DNA of 44,765 nt from Caldifarciminota bacterium (GTDB lineage Bacteria; Hydrothermota; Tepidihabitantia; SM23-42): the NCBI GenBank assembly GCA_014859085.1, contig JACUUY010000005.1:1-44765 (forward strand). Reading direction: 5' to 3'. Numbering within the stretch: position 1 is the first letter of the stretch; each line of letters begins with the position of its first letter. Position numbers and translations under genes: made by a program. The notes beneath the pieces are model-generated. The model was given only the letters and a program-made list of their open reading frames with translations. It did no database searches and was not told the DNA's origin. This document shows, piece after piece, positions 11,074 through 18,618 of this stretch.

Positions 11074-11637
11074 CTATTTGGGCAGGTTCGTGAAGAAGGG
11101 TGTGCCCTCTTTGGTTATCGAGAAGTAGACCGGATTCTTCTTCACGCCGCGTCCGTACCTCGAAAGTACATAATCGACGTATTCCATGGTCGCCGGGATC
11201 TCCGGCATCCGGTTGAGCCGTCGGACCAGGCCCGGCCCGGCGTGGTAAGCGGCGAGGGCCAGTTCCAGATCCTGCCCGAACATGTGAATAAGGCGGCCGA
11301 GGAACTTCACGCCGCCCTTGATATTCTCCCGCGGGTTATACGGGTCCTTTATGCCCAGGCTGCGCGCCGTTTCCGGCATCAGCTGCATCAGGCCGATCGC
11401 ACCGCTTCTCGACACCGCGCGCGGGTTGAATTCGGATTCCTTGCGGATCACTATCTTCACCAGCTCCGGGTCGACACCGTAGAGCTTGCAGTAGTGTGCG
11501 ATGATATGGTCATAATCCGTGCAGACGAGGTCTCTTTGAACGATGCCGCCCGGCTCGACTGCCGGGATGTTCGTGAACAGGACATTGCCGGTTTTTGTCG
11601 TCGAGATGATCTGGCCGAGCAAAAATAAGATTATCAT
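11074..11637 (-). CDS. Lytic transglycosylase, SLT family
   Basis: It cleaves peptidoglycan glycan strands with 1,6-anhydro product formation in the periplasm. The 187-residue product has a short N-terminal hydrophobic export segment. The SLT domain has [13 protein letters not shown] with catalytic Glu67, then [13 protein letters not shown], and later [11 protein letters not shown]. Flanking the domain are two copies of a short motif, LFTNIP (residues 20-25) and FFTNLP near the C-terminus, seen in similar transglycosylases. It ends 3 bp from the convergent methyltransferase. The -10 of its promoter lies 6 nt before the ATG, so the transcript is predicted to be leaderless. Confidence 0.9.
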   Translation of the reverse strand: MIILFLLGQIISTTKTGNVLFTNIPAVEPGGIVQRDLVCTDYDHIIAHYCKLYGVDPELVKIVIRKESEFNPRAVSRSGAIGLMQLMPETARSLGIKDPYNPRENIKGGVKFLGRLIHMFGQDLELALAAYHAGPGLVRRLNRMPEIPATMEYVDYVLSRYGRGVKKNPVYFSITKEGTPFFTNLPK

Positions 11638-11643
11638 TGGAGA

Positions 11644-11671
11644 ATATTACACAAGATTCATATTTTGTCAA
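11644..11671 (-). promoter_or_regulatory. Leaderless-type promoter of the lytic transglycosylase
   Basis: On minus, TTGACA (11671-11666) and TAATAT (11649-11644) are 16 bp apart. Six bases separate the -10 from the ATG at 11637, putting the predicted transcription start on or next to the A of the start codon. Confidence 0.75.
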
Positions 11672-11714
11672 GAGTCAATTACTACACCTGACGTTTACAG
11701 TACTACTGGACGCA

Positions 11715-11732
11715 GGGGACATGGCTGTCCCC
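11715..11732. repeat. REP-like 6-bp palindrome between divergent promoters
   Basis: GGGGAC (11715-11720), a 6-nt loop and GTCCCC (11727-11732) form a tight hairpin. It lies between the divergent promoters of the transglycosylase and lemA, with no T-run on either side. It could be a protein-binding site or a REP-like unit. Only one copy was noticed here. Confidence 0.4.
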
Positions 11733-11741
11733 AAGGGTAAC

Positions 11742-11769
11742 TTGACAAGTGTGGCAATTTGTGTAAAAT
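11742..11769 (+). promoter_or_regulatory. sigma70-type promoter of the lemA operon
   Basis: TTGACA (11742-11747), a 16-bp spacer and TAAAAT (11764-11769). The lemA SD, GGAGG at 11778-11782, follows closely, so the leader is only about 11 nt. Confidence 0.78.
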
Positions 11770-11786
11770 TTGCCAGTGGAGGTAAA

Positions 11787-12329
11787 ATGATACTGCTTAT
11801 TATAATCATTGCGGCAATTGTGCTCGCGTTTGTTTTCATATACAACAGCCTCGTCGTGAAGAGGACGAGAGTGGATAACGGCTGGGCCCAGATCGACGTG
11901 CAGTTGAAACGGCGTTACGACCTGATCCCGAACCTCGTCGAGACCGTGAAGGGATACGCGGCGCACGAGAAGGCCGTTCTGGAGAAAGTCACTGAGCTGC
12001 GTTCCCGGGCGATGGGCGCGACCAGCCCGAAAGATGCAGCCGATGCGAACAACATGCTCAGCGCGACCCTCAAAACCCTGTTCGCCGTGGCTGAGAACTA
12101 CCCGCAGTTGAAAGCGAACGAGAATTTCATGCAACTGCAGGAAGAATTGACCGCGACCGAAAACAAGATCGCATTCGCCCGTCAGTTCTATAACGATGTT
12201 GTCATGGATTACAATGCAACGATCCAGAAAGTACCGCAGACAATAATCGCTTCAATGTTCGGCTTCACCGCCCGCGAATTCTTCGAGGCGCCGGCCGCGG
12301 AAAAGGAACCGGTGCGGGTCAAGTTTTAA
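11787..12329 (+). CDS. lemA: LemA family protein
   Basis: LemA proteins are membrane-anchored four-helix-bundle proteins of unclear function, often found beside HtpX or TPM-domain genes. The 180-residue product begins with one transmembrane helix (residues 2-21). The family signatures follow: [34 protein letters not shown], given here by its ends around residues 29-62, then [14 protein letters not shown] and [15 protein letters not shown] 11787 follows GGAGG by 4 nt. A longer upstream frame runs through the promoter and is rejected. The stop overlaps the htpX ATG (TAATG), indicating coupling. Confidence 0.93.
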   Translation: MILLIIIIAAIVLAFVFIYNSLVVKRTRVDNGWAQIDVQLKRRYDLIPNLVETVKGYAAHEKAVLEKVTELRSRAMGATSPKDAADANNMLSATLKTLFAVAENYPQLKANENFMQLQEELTATENKIAFARQFYNDVVMDYNATIQKVPQTIIASMFGFTAREFFEAPAAEKEPVRVKF

Positions 12330-13234
12330 TGCGTGAGACATTATACGATCTAGTCGCGGCCAACAAGCGCAAGACGTTCCTGTTCATAGTCGTGACCAGC
12401 CTTTTCCTGGGCGCACTCGGCTATGCGGTCGTGCAGCTTCTTGACTGGGGTGCCGGCGGCTATGTGCTTTTCGCGCTCTTCATCATCGTGTATAATTTCG
12501 TGTTGTACTATAACTCCGACAAGATAGCGCTCAAGTCAACCGGTTCAGTTCCGGCCGATCCGGATGAATTCAGGATGCTGCACAATGTCGTCGAGGAAGT
12601 CGCGCTTGCGGCCGGTGTCCTCAAACCCAAGGTCTATATCATGCCCACACCGTCGCCCAATGCGTTTGCGACCGGCCGGAATCCGCAGAATGCGTCGTTA
12701 GCCGTTACGACCGGACTGCTCGAGATAATGAACCGGCAGGAGTTGCAGGGGGTGATCGCGCACGAGATGGCGCACATCAAGAACTACGATATACTCCTCA
12801 TGACCGTGGTCGCCGCGATCGGCGGGCTCATCGTTCTGCTGCGCGACTTCTTTCTGCGCTCCATGCTCCTCGGCGGCCGGCGAAAGGACCGTCGGGGCAG
12901 CGGCCAGGCCGGTCTGATCCTGCTGATCGTGGGTATTGCGCTGGCGATCGTGGCGCCCATCTTTGTCGCGTTGATCCGCGCCGCAATTTCGCGGCAGCGC
13001 GAGTATCTTGCTGATGCCTCAGGAGCTTTTGTTACCCGCTATCCACAGGGCCTTGCCCAGGCCCTGGCCAAGCTCCGTGATGCGGGCCAGCGAATGGAGC
13101 GTGCTTCGGACGCGAACGCGCATCTGTTCATTGCCAGTCCGTTTGGCAAGGACCGTGTCGATGTGGTGAGTATGTTCGCGACCCATCCGCCGATCGACAA
13201 GCGTATCGACCGGTTGAACAGTCTTGTCCTGTGA
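12329..13234 (+). CDS. M48 family metalloprotease, HtpX-like
   Basis: HtpX-type proteases degrade misfolded membrane proteins at the inner membrane. The 301-residue product has two N-terminal transmembrane helices (about 17-36 and 46-62). HEMAH at residues 145-149 holds two zinc ligands and the catalytic Glu. Hydrophobic segments at about 158-172 and 195-220 follow. EYLADASGA downstream provides the third zinc ligand, and FATHPP near the end is a family motif. The lemA-htpX pairing is common, and the overlapping stop/start supports joint expression. The next gene overlaps its stop by 4 bp. Confidence 0.92.
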   Translation: MRETLYDLVAANKRKTFLFIVVTSLFLGALGYAVVQLLDWGAGGYVLFALFIIVYNFVLYYNSDKIALKSTGSVPADPDEFRMLHNVVEEVALAAGVLKPKVYIMPTPSPNAFATGRNPQNASLAVTTGLLEIMNRQELQGVIAHEMAHIKNYDILLMTVVAAIGGLIVLLRDFFLRSMLLGGRRKDRRGSGQAGLILLIVGIALAIVAPIFVALIRAAISRQREYLADASGAFVTRYPQGLAQALAKLRDAGQRMERASDANAHLFIASPFGKDRVDVVSMFATHPPIDKRIDRLNSLVL

Positions 13235-13905
13235 CCATAATTCTGCTGCTCCTTGGTTTCACGGTCGGCGAGAAGATCGAGTACGAGGCGCGGTATTCAT
13301 TCCTCAACCTCGGGACCATGACCCTGGAGGTGCGGGATACGATCACCTACAATGATGTTCCCTGTTACCATATCATGTCAGTGCTCAGATCGGCCAGCGG
13401 ATTGAGGCTGCTTTTTTCGATCGATGATACGATAGAAGTCTACACGAGCCGCGACGGGCTCATGCCGTATGTGTACCGCGAAAGGATCAACGAGAGTGGA
13501 TATCAAAGGGCGAGGGATCTATTTTTTGACCGGGACTCACTCTACGTCTCCTATGATGATACAAACAAAATCAGCATCACCGCCGAAACGCGGGACCTGC
13601 TGAGCTTCTGGTACTACTTGCGCACCGTTCCTCTGACAGAAGGTGATACGTTCACGGTTGACATTCACAGCGCCGGCGAGAATCACCGGATCGAGTGCCG
13701 GGTGGAGCAAAGAGAACAGGTGAAGACGCGGTACGCTGATTTCGAGGCGATCCTGGTCAGCCCCCGGACCGAAGGCAAAGGTATCTTCGGCGCCAGGGGC
13801 GGGATGGAGATGTGGTATTCTGTGGACGGCCGGTTGCCCGTGCAGATCCGGGCGAGTATGAAGATGGGCAGCGTGCTGTTCAGGCTGAAGGATGTGACCA
13901 ATTAG
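13231..13905 (+). CDS. DUF3108-like exported protein
   Basis: The 224-residue product has a very short hydrophobic N-terminus (TIILLLLGF) followed directly by GEKIEYEARYSFLNLGTMTLEV. The IEYEARYSFLNLG part is the opening strand pattern of DUF3108 periplasmic proteins. The rest is a beta-rich sheet (FDRDSLYVSY, FEAILVSP), with GKGIFGARGGMEMWYSVDGR near the end, also typical. Its function is unknown; related proteins are thought to be lipid-binding-like beta half-barrels. GTG 13231 overlaps the htpX stop as GTGA, the best evidence for the start. It lies in the lemA-htpX-manC operon. Confidence 0.75.
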   Translation: MTIILLLLGFTVGEKIEYEARYSFLNLGTMTLEVRDTITYNDVPCYHIMSVLRSASGLRLLFSIDDTIEVYTSRDGLMPYVYRERINESGYQRARDLFFDRDSLYVSYDDTNKISITAETRDLLSFWYYLRTVPLTEGDTFTVDIHSAGENHRIECRVEQREQVKTRYADFEAILVSPRTEGKGIFGARGGMEMWYSVDGRLPVQIRASMKMGSVLFRLKDVTN

Positions 13906-13915
13906 GAGATTCGCG

Positions 13916-14908
13916 GTGATGCTTGCCGGCGGCCGGGGCGAGCGTTTTTGGCCATTGAGTCAGCCTTCGTGTCCAAAGCAGTTTCTCTCGATCTTCGACG
14001 ACAAACCGCTGTTGGTGCAGACCATGGAACGCACTCAAGGATATTTCACCAAAGAAGAACGTTTGTTCATCATACCCAGGGAACTCAGAGGTTTGACCAG
14101 GAAGCATATTGGCAATGAGAACATTGTCGTTGAACCGGTGCGGCGCAATACGGCGCCGGCGATTTGCCTCGCCGCCATGGTCCTGCGCAGGAGGTTCGGC
14201 GACGGCGTGATGCACGTGATGCCGGCCGACCATTTGATAAAGCCCAAGCGCGCCTTTATCAGCGCTCTGAGGCATGGTGAGAAACTTGCCAGGAATGGAT
14301 ACCTTGTTACATATGGCATCCGGCCGGACCGCCCGGAGACTGGTTACGGCTACATAAGGATCGGTCGGACGATCGGTTCTTCGGGCCGGAACCGATCATA
14401 CGAGGGCGCCGGATTCACCGAGAAACCCGGTGCGGCGAGGGCGCGGCAATATGTGCGGAACCGGCGTTATCTGTGGAACAGCGGTATATTCACGTTCCGC
14501 GTCCAGACTCTGCTCGATGAGATCGAGCGTTTCGTCCCTGAAGTATACAAGGGTGTCGAGAAATTCGTAATGCAAGGCAGGGTGCGTCATTTCGAGCGAG
14601 TGCCCGACATCTCGATCGACTACGGTGTAATGGAGAAGAGCCAGCGGCTCTGTGTGGTCGAAGGTAATTTTGCCTGGGACGACGTGGGTTCGTGGCTTGC
14701 CCTGGAGAGATACTTCAAACCGGACCGGGCACAGAATGTCCTGGTTGGTGACGCACGGGGCATTCAGATAGCAGATTCGATCATGTTAAGCTATGATGTG
14801 CCCCTGCGCGCATATGATGTTGAGGGGATCATCGTGGTCGTGAGCCAGCACGGTGTTCTGGTCTGCAGCAAGAAGCGGGCCCAGGATCTGAAAAAATTGT
14901 TCAAGTGA
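13916..14908 (+). CDS. manC: Mannose-1-phosphate guanylyltransferase
   Basis: It transfers GMP from GTP to mannose 1-phosphate, giving GDP-mannose for surface polysaccharides. The 330-residue product has the nucleotide-binding signature LAGGRGERFWPLS, then HVMPADHLI, ETGYGYIRIG, FTEKPGAARA, YLWNSGIFTFR, DYGVMEKS and WDDVGSW, in the ManC order. It lacks the C-terminal isomerase domain of bifunctional enzymes. GTG 13916 has AGGAG 7 nt upstream but trims the first beta-strand. The codons just before encode RRFAV, which would complete that strand from ATT 13901, itself preceded by AAGGA, so a non-standard start is possible. No isomerase or mannosyltransferase is adjacent. Confidence 0.9.
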   Translation: MMLAGGRGERFWPLSQPSCPKQFLSIFDDKPLLVQTMERTQGYFTKEERLFIIPRELRGLTRKHIGNENIVVEPVRRNTAPAICLAAMVLRRRFGDGVMHVMPADHLIKPKRAFISALRHGEKLARNGYLVTYGIRPDRPETGYGYIRIGRTIGSSGRNRSYEGAGFTEKPGAARARQYVRNRRYLWNSGIFTFRVQTLLDEIERFVPEVYKGVEKFVMQGRVRHFERVPDISIDYGVMEKSQRLCVVEGNFAWDDVGSWLALERYFKPDRAQNVLVGDARGIQIADSIMLSYDVPLRAYDVEGIIVVVSQHGVLVCSKKRAQDLKKLFK

Positions 14909-14931
14909 ACGTATCCAAACAAGGAGGAACG

Positions 14932-15438
14932 ATGAAGAAGATACTCCTGATATGGTGCATTTTCCTGCTTGTCGTATGTGCACCGCGGAAGACCGCGATC
15001 CAGACCGAAGGACTGGAAGAGGTGGTCGTCTTTGGAGAAGAGGAGAGGGTGGCGACCGTGAGCACCACGCCGGTATTACCGGATGAAGAACCGCTCCTGC
15101 TGCCGCCTCCGGTTACCGAAGAAATAATAGTACCCAGTCTGCCGCCAAGGGAATCGCAAGTGCCGGCCCCGCCGATGCCCCCGGTCGCCGCGCCCCAGAA
15201 GGTGTATGGATTCCGGGTCCAAATATTTGCTTCCAATAGCGAGGAGAACGCTTCGCGTGTTGCCGCCGATGCCCGCCAGGTTTTTGGCGAGAAGGTCTAC
15301 GTTGATTATGTTGCGCCATACTACAAAGTGCGGGTCGGTGATTATCTGACACGCGAAGAGATCGAGCCGCTGAAGAATGAAGCGCTGAGTTCTGGCTACC
15401 GGGGTGCCTTCATCGTTGAGACGATGGTGACGCCTTAG
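14932..15438 (+). CDS. SPOR-domain envelope protein
   Basis: SPOR domains bind denuded septal peptidoglycan. The 168-residue product starts with a signal-like helix ending LLVVC, a weak lipobox that could make it a lipoprotein. Residues about 30-90 are acidic and proline-rich, a spacer across the periplasm. The last 75 residues form a SPOR domain, recognised by GFRVQIFAS, the central YYKVRVGDY and GYRGAFIVE. AAGGAGG at 14921-14927 supports ATG 14932. A longer frame begins at GTG 14905, overlapping the manC stop, but lacks an SD. It is fourth of the lemA operon's downstream genes. Confidence 0.85.
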   Translation: MKKILLIWCIFLLVVCAPRKTAIQTEGLEEVVVFGEEERVATVSTTPVLPDEEPLLLPPPVTEEIIVPSLPPRESQVPAPPMPPVAAPQKVYGFRVQIFASNSEENASRVAADARQVFGEKVYVDYVAPYYKVRVGDYLTREEIEPLKNEALSSGYRGAFIVETMVTP

Positions 15439-15488
15439 GTGATCCGGGCTTGGCCATTTTCCCCGGATAATTGAGAAACAGGAAAACG

Positions 15489-16061
15489 TTGTACCGTATT
15501 ATCCTCGCGACCCGGAATAAGAACAAGATCATCGAGATCGAGAGCATCATCGGTGATTTCGTAATGATCGAACCTCCGGCAGGCCTGCCCGGCATTGAAA
15601 TTCCGGAATGCGGGCGGTCCTTGCTCGAAAACAGCCTCGCCAAGGCGGCTTTCGTCTATCGGCTGCGCGGCCAACCGACGCTGGCCGACGATTCGGGTCT
15701 CTTTGTCGAGGCGCTGGATAACGAGCCGGGCATTTACTCGGCAAGATACGGGAAGAATGACCGCGAGCGGATCGCCAGATTGCTGGAGAATCTCACCGGC
15801 ATGAAGAGCCGCAAAGCGGCCTTTCGGGCCGTTTTTGTATATTACTATGCACCCGGTAAATACGAGTCCTTCGAGGGTGAATGTTCGGGCCGGATCGCGC
15901 CTGCGCCGAGGGGGACGAATGGCTTCGGCTACGACCCCGTATTCATACCGAATGGTTACAGAGTCACTTTGGCCGAATTAGACCCGGCGACAAAGAACCG
16001 GATCAGCCATCGTGCCCGGGCTTTGAACAAATTCCGTGAATATATCCTGAAGAACAAATAA
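15489..16061 (+). CDS. rdgB: RdgB/HAM1 family dITP/XTP pyrophosphatase
   Basis: It hydrolyses non-canonical purine triphosphates such as dITP and XTP to monophosphates, keeping them out of DNA. The 190-residue product shows LATRNKNKIIEIE at the N-terminus. The active-site block LADDSGLFVEALDNEPGIYS follows, then SARYG, and APRGTNGFGYDPVF and SHRARAL near the C-terminus. TTG 15489 is preferred because it gives the family N-terminus and AGGA precedes it. TTG 15471 would add six residues without an SD. It ends 5 bp from the convergent yggU-like gene, with a hairpin covering both stops. Confidence 0.92.
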   Translation: MYRIILATRNKNKIIEIESIIGDFVMIEPPAGLPGIEIPECGRSLLENSLAKAAFVYRLRGQPTLADDSGLFVEALDNEPGIYSARYGKNDRERIARLLENLTGMKSRKAAFRAVFVYYYAPGKYESFEGECSGRIAPAPRGTNGFGYDPVFIPNGYRVTLAELDPATKNRISHRARALNKFREYILKNK

Positions 16062-16081
16062 CGGATCTAAACATCCGTTAT
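16058..16081. terminator. Compact hairpin covering two convergent stop codons
   Basis: ATAACGGAT (16058-16066) pairs perfectly with ATCCGTTAT (16073-16081) across a 6-nt loop. The stem includes the rdgB stop TAA and sits over the end of the minus-strand yggU-like gene. No long T-run follows, so it may be an attenuating or RNA-end-protecting hairpin rather than a strong terminator. Confidence 0.45.
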
Positions 16082-16291
16082 CTCAACAACCTTATCGCGT
16101 GATGCAATGCCTTTCTTGATGGTGATCGACGATCTGCTCGTCTTGTAGTACCGGGCAAGAGATTCTATGAGTTCTCTATTGGCCCGACCGTCGGCAGGCG
16201 GGGAAACCACTTTCACTCTCACGCGGTTATCTCCCACGTCAATGACCTCATTCTTTTTCGAACGCGGTATGACCCGGACGCGCAGAATCAT
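16067..16291 (-). CDS. DUF167/YggU family protein
   Basis: The 74-residue product matches the small YggU/DUF167 family in length and pattern: LRVRVIPRSKKNEV at the start, VKVVSPPADGRANREL in the centre and IKKGIASRDKVVEI near the end. The family fold is known, but a biochemical role is not established. The ATG abuts the stop of the anti-sigma gene with no gap, so it is the last gene of the sigma/anti-sigma transcript. Confidence 0.9.
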   Translation of the reverse strand: MILRVRVIPRSKKNEVIDVGDNRVRVKVVSPPADGRANRELIESLARYYKTSRSSITIKKGIASRDKVVEITDV

Positions 16292-17056
16292 TTACTCTTC
16301 GTCCTCTTCTTCATCCGGCGCCGGCGAAAAATCGACGTATATCTGTGTCTTTTTGCCCTCGATCAAGGGTGGGGATAGTTGCTGGCCGGCGAGTTCCTTT
16401 TCCATGATGGTGTCCCTTACTGAGATCAGGGTGTTACCGGTAGCCACTTTGATGATCGTGCCGTTCGTGTCTATGATCGCCCGTACCACGGCCTCGCGCT
16501 GCGAAGAGATCGCCATGGATCCGACAGCGTCGCGGGCCTCTTCAGTGCTGGCTTCTAGGGTCTGTTCGCCCTTTGCCCGAAGCACCCTGTCTGCTGCCGC
16601 CTTTGCCGTCTGCCGCTGGGCCGCCGGTATTGGTGCAAGGATTAGTTCTGGTTCGGGCACGATCATGTGCACTTCCTGCCGGGGCGCGATCTCCTCGTAA
16701 GCGACGCGGTCACCTATGCTGACCATTCTTCGCGATGCGCTTGTTTCGGTGAGAACGATGAAAATGAAGATCGCCGCTGCTACCGGAGCGAAGACCGGCA
16801 CAAATCTCAGGAGGCTGCGCCTGGGTGCGACCCTTACTCTGTCCAAGACGCGGCGGTTCAGCGCGCGGGAGAATTCCGGTGATGGTTCCTCGAAAATCCC
16901 CTGCCTGACATTCTCGTCTATCGTTCTCAACGCATTCAATACTTCACGGCACCTGGGACAGACCGCCAGGTGTATTTCCGCAGCGGACCTTTCCTTTTCA
17001 TTGAGTTCGCCGTCAAGATACGCGCTCAACGACTCAATGGACAGATCACAGTTCAT
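16292..17056 (-). CDS. Zinc-finger anti-sigma factor, membrane-bound
   Basis: It likely sequesters the sigma factor encoded just upstream. The 254-residue product has an N-terminal anti-sigma domain (ZAS/zf-HC2) with H29-x3-C33-x2-C36 in HLAVCPRC. One transmembrane helix lies at about residues 82-101 (VPVFAPVAAAIFIFIVL). An alanine/glutamate-rich periplasmic domain is followed by VRAIIDTNGTIIKVATGN and an acidic tail. The periplasmic part is unusually long and may sense an envelope signal. Its start overlaps the sigma gene by 11 bp, supporting stoichiometric coupling. Partner assignment rests on this adjacency and the domain, not on data. Confidence 0.85.
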   Translation of the reverse strand: MNCDLSIESLSAYLDGELNEKERSAAEIHLAVCPRCREVLNALRTIDENVRQGIFEEPSPEFSRALNRRVLDRVRVAPRRSLLRFVPVFAPVAAAIFIFIVLTETSASRRMVSIGDRVAYEEIAPRQEVHMIVPEPELILAPIPAAQRQTAKAAADRVLRAKGEQTLEASTEEARDAVGSMAISSQREAVVRAIIDTNGTIIKVATGNTLISVRDTIMEKELAGQQLSPPLIEGKKTQIYVDFSPAPDEEEDEE

Positions 17057-17618
17057 TCTTGCGTGCCTCCGTTTCGTCCAGTATTTTTTTCAATTTCATG
17101 CGGGCGCGTGCTAACCTCGACATGACCGTGCCCTTCGGTATATTGAGCAACTTACCGATCTCGTCGTAGGATAGGTCTTGCTCGACCTTCAGCGACAGGA
17201 TGACGCGGGCATCCTTTGGCAACAGCGCAAAGGCTTTGTTGATTCGCTCGGCAAGCATCTTCTCCCGCGTCATCACGACCGGATCATTGCGCTGATCGCT
17301 TATGGTCTTTTCCACATATTCGAGCGGGCGGATATCGCTCCGGCGCTCGCGCTTTAAGAAATTTATGGCATTATTCACAGCGATCCTCCGCAGCCAGCTG
17401 TAGAACGGCCGGCCCGGCTCGAATTTCCCGATCGAACGGTATGCCTTTATGAATGCCTCCTCAACCAGATCTTCGGCATCGTCGCGGTTGAGCGCCATGC
17501 GGTACATCAGCCTGTAAAGGGCCAGTTTGTACCGCGCGACCAACCAACCAAAAACGTCGCAATTGCCGTTCTTAACCGCATCGATCAATGTTTCGTCGCT
17601 CTCACTAGTATTATACAC
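17046..17618 (-). CDS. ECF sigma factor (RpoE-like)
   Basis: The 190-residue product has sigma region 2 (FGWLVARYKLALYRLMYRMALNRDDAEDLVEEAFIKAYRSI, here named by its ends, about residues 23-63) with FYSWLRRIAVNNAINFLKR. Region 4 is LSYDEIGKLLNIPKGTVMSRLARARMKL, whose second helix should read the -35. It controls a stress or envelope regulon and probably its own operon. The start is GTG 17618; no SD is seen before it, and the next in-frame start would remove conserved region 2 sequence. The anti-sigma gene overlaps its 3' end. Confidence 0.9.
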   Translation of the reverse strand: MYNTSESDETLIDAVKNGNCDVFGWLVARYKLALYRLMYRMALNRDDAEDLVEEAFIKAYRSIGKFEPGRPFYSWLRRIAVNNAINFLKRERRSDIRPLEYVEKTISDQRNDPVVMTREKMLAERINKAFALLPKDARVILSLKVEQDLSYDEIGKLLNIPKGTVMSRLARARMKLKKILDETEARKNEL

Positions 17619-17656
17619 GGCGGAGGGCTACATATTCCACATCACATGTAATGTTG

Positions 17657-17728
17657 GATTCATACGGATGAACACCGATGGGGTTCGGTGTTGAAGGATT
17701 ACCCGATCCGTCTGCATCCGCCCGAATC
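17657..17728. repeat. Nested palindromic repeat downstream of the DUF4412-like gene
   Basis: An inner perfect stem AACACCGA (17671-17678)/TCGGTGTT (17685-17692) with a 6-nt loop sits inside an imperfect outer pair, GATTCATACGGATG (17657-17670)/CATCCGCCCGAATC (17715-17728), 11 of 14 complementary. It resembles intergenic repeat units containing CGGATGAAC and CATCCG words. It lies between two minus-strand genes, with no T-run that would mark a simple terminator. Confidence 0.55.
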
Positions 17729-17740
17729 CGTTTGAATCTA

Positions 17741-18487
17741 TTATTCCTGTAAGGAATATGAGGGGGGGATCTCGAACACCTTGTCGTTTATTGGTGTTGT
17801 TTCGATGTTTGTGACTTCGCTGTGGGCATTCATCGTAAAAGACATGCCCTCGCCGCCCATCGTCATCTCAATGTCGATCTCGAGCGGAAACCCTTCGATC
17901 TCGCTGATCTTCTTCCGGAACTCCTCATAACTTGCTTTGTTCATACCCATCATGGCTGATGACGAGCCCATGCCCGATTCCGCGATGTGCTGTTGGAAGT
18001 CCTGGACTTCTCTGTAGCCCGGGACGTCCTGGCTGACCCACATCGTCTGGGTGAAGGTCATATCGCCTTCGTCTGCCGCGATTTTCATGGACACGATGAT
18101 TTTCTCGCACTCCTTGCCGAGGATCTTTTTCTTGTCGCCGGTTTTCGTGACCGTCAGATCGGGCATTACCGCGTCCAGAGTATCATTTCCTTCGGCCGCG
18201 CCGGATATACGTTTGATGGGGTATTCGCTGTAGGTCTTGTTTTCATGGTCGATCGACCACATCACATCTTTGTCGAGACGGATTATCCTGGTATCGGACA
18301 TGGTGCCGCCCATCGGGTTCTCAGCGGTCATCTCGGTCAGCGACCGGTCACCTTTGATGAATACGCGCATCTGGGATTGGCCCTGCATGCCCATCATACC
18401 CGACATGGTTGACGTCATTTCGTACATGACATCGCCAAGAAGCATCGACGCGAAGCAGACTGACAAAGTGAAGCAGAATATTCTCAT
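17741..18487 (-). CDS. DUF4412-like exported protein
   Basis: The 248-residue product has a clear signal peptide (RIFCFTLSVCFASMLLG), then a methionine-rich beta-structured domain. That domain contains MYEMTSTMSGMMG, VFIKGDRSLTEM, DKDVMWSIDHENKTYSEYP and ECEKIIVSM. This pattern (export signal, a 'state your metal/marker' sheet, DHENKTYSEYP-like line) is seen in DUF4412 proteins, whose function is unknown. ATG 18487 follows AAGGAGG (18500-18494) and gives the natural signal peptide. The in-frame start at 18517 lies upstream of the SD and inside the promoter region, so it is rejected. A second DUF4412-like paralogue lies at 37846. Confidence 0.78.
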   Translation of the reverse strand: MRIFCFTLSVCFASMLLGDVMYEMTSTMSGMMGMQGQSQMRVFIKGDRSLTEMTAENPMGGTMSDTRIIRLDKDVMWSIDHENKTYSEYPIKRISGAAEGNDTLDAVMPDLTVTKTGDKKKILGKECEKIIVSMKIAADEGDMTFTQTMWVSQDVPGYREVQDFQQHIAESGMGSSSAMMGMNKASYEEFRKKISEIEGFPLEIDIEMTMGGEGMSFTMNAHSEVTNIETTPINDKVFEIPPSYSLQE

Positions 18488-18505
18488 CAATAACCTCCTT
18501 CTTTC

Positions 18506-18533
18506 ATTATACCGCAACCGCCCGGCGTGTCAA
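18506..18533 (-). promoter_or_regulatory. sigma70-type promoter of the DUF4412-like gene
   Basis: On minus, TTGACA (18533-18528) and TATAAT (18511-18506) are both consensus with a 16-bp spacer. The -10 ends 18 nt before the ATG, with a strong AAGGAGG between. Confidence 0.85.
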
Positions 18534-18618
18534 TCGACAATAGTCTATGCGCGCAGAATGCTCACCGGCCCTGAACGCCTGCCGCCAGCGCCCGGAGCAA
18601 GGACCTGGATGCAGCGCC

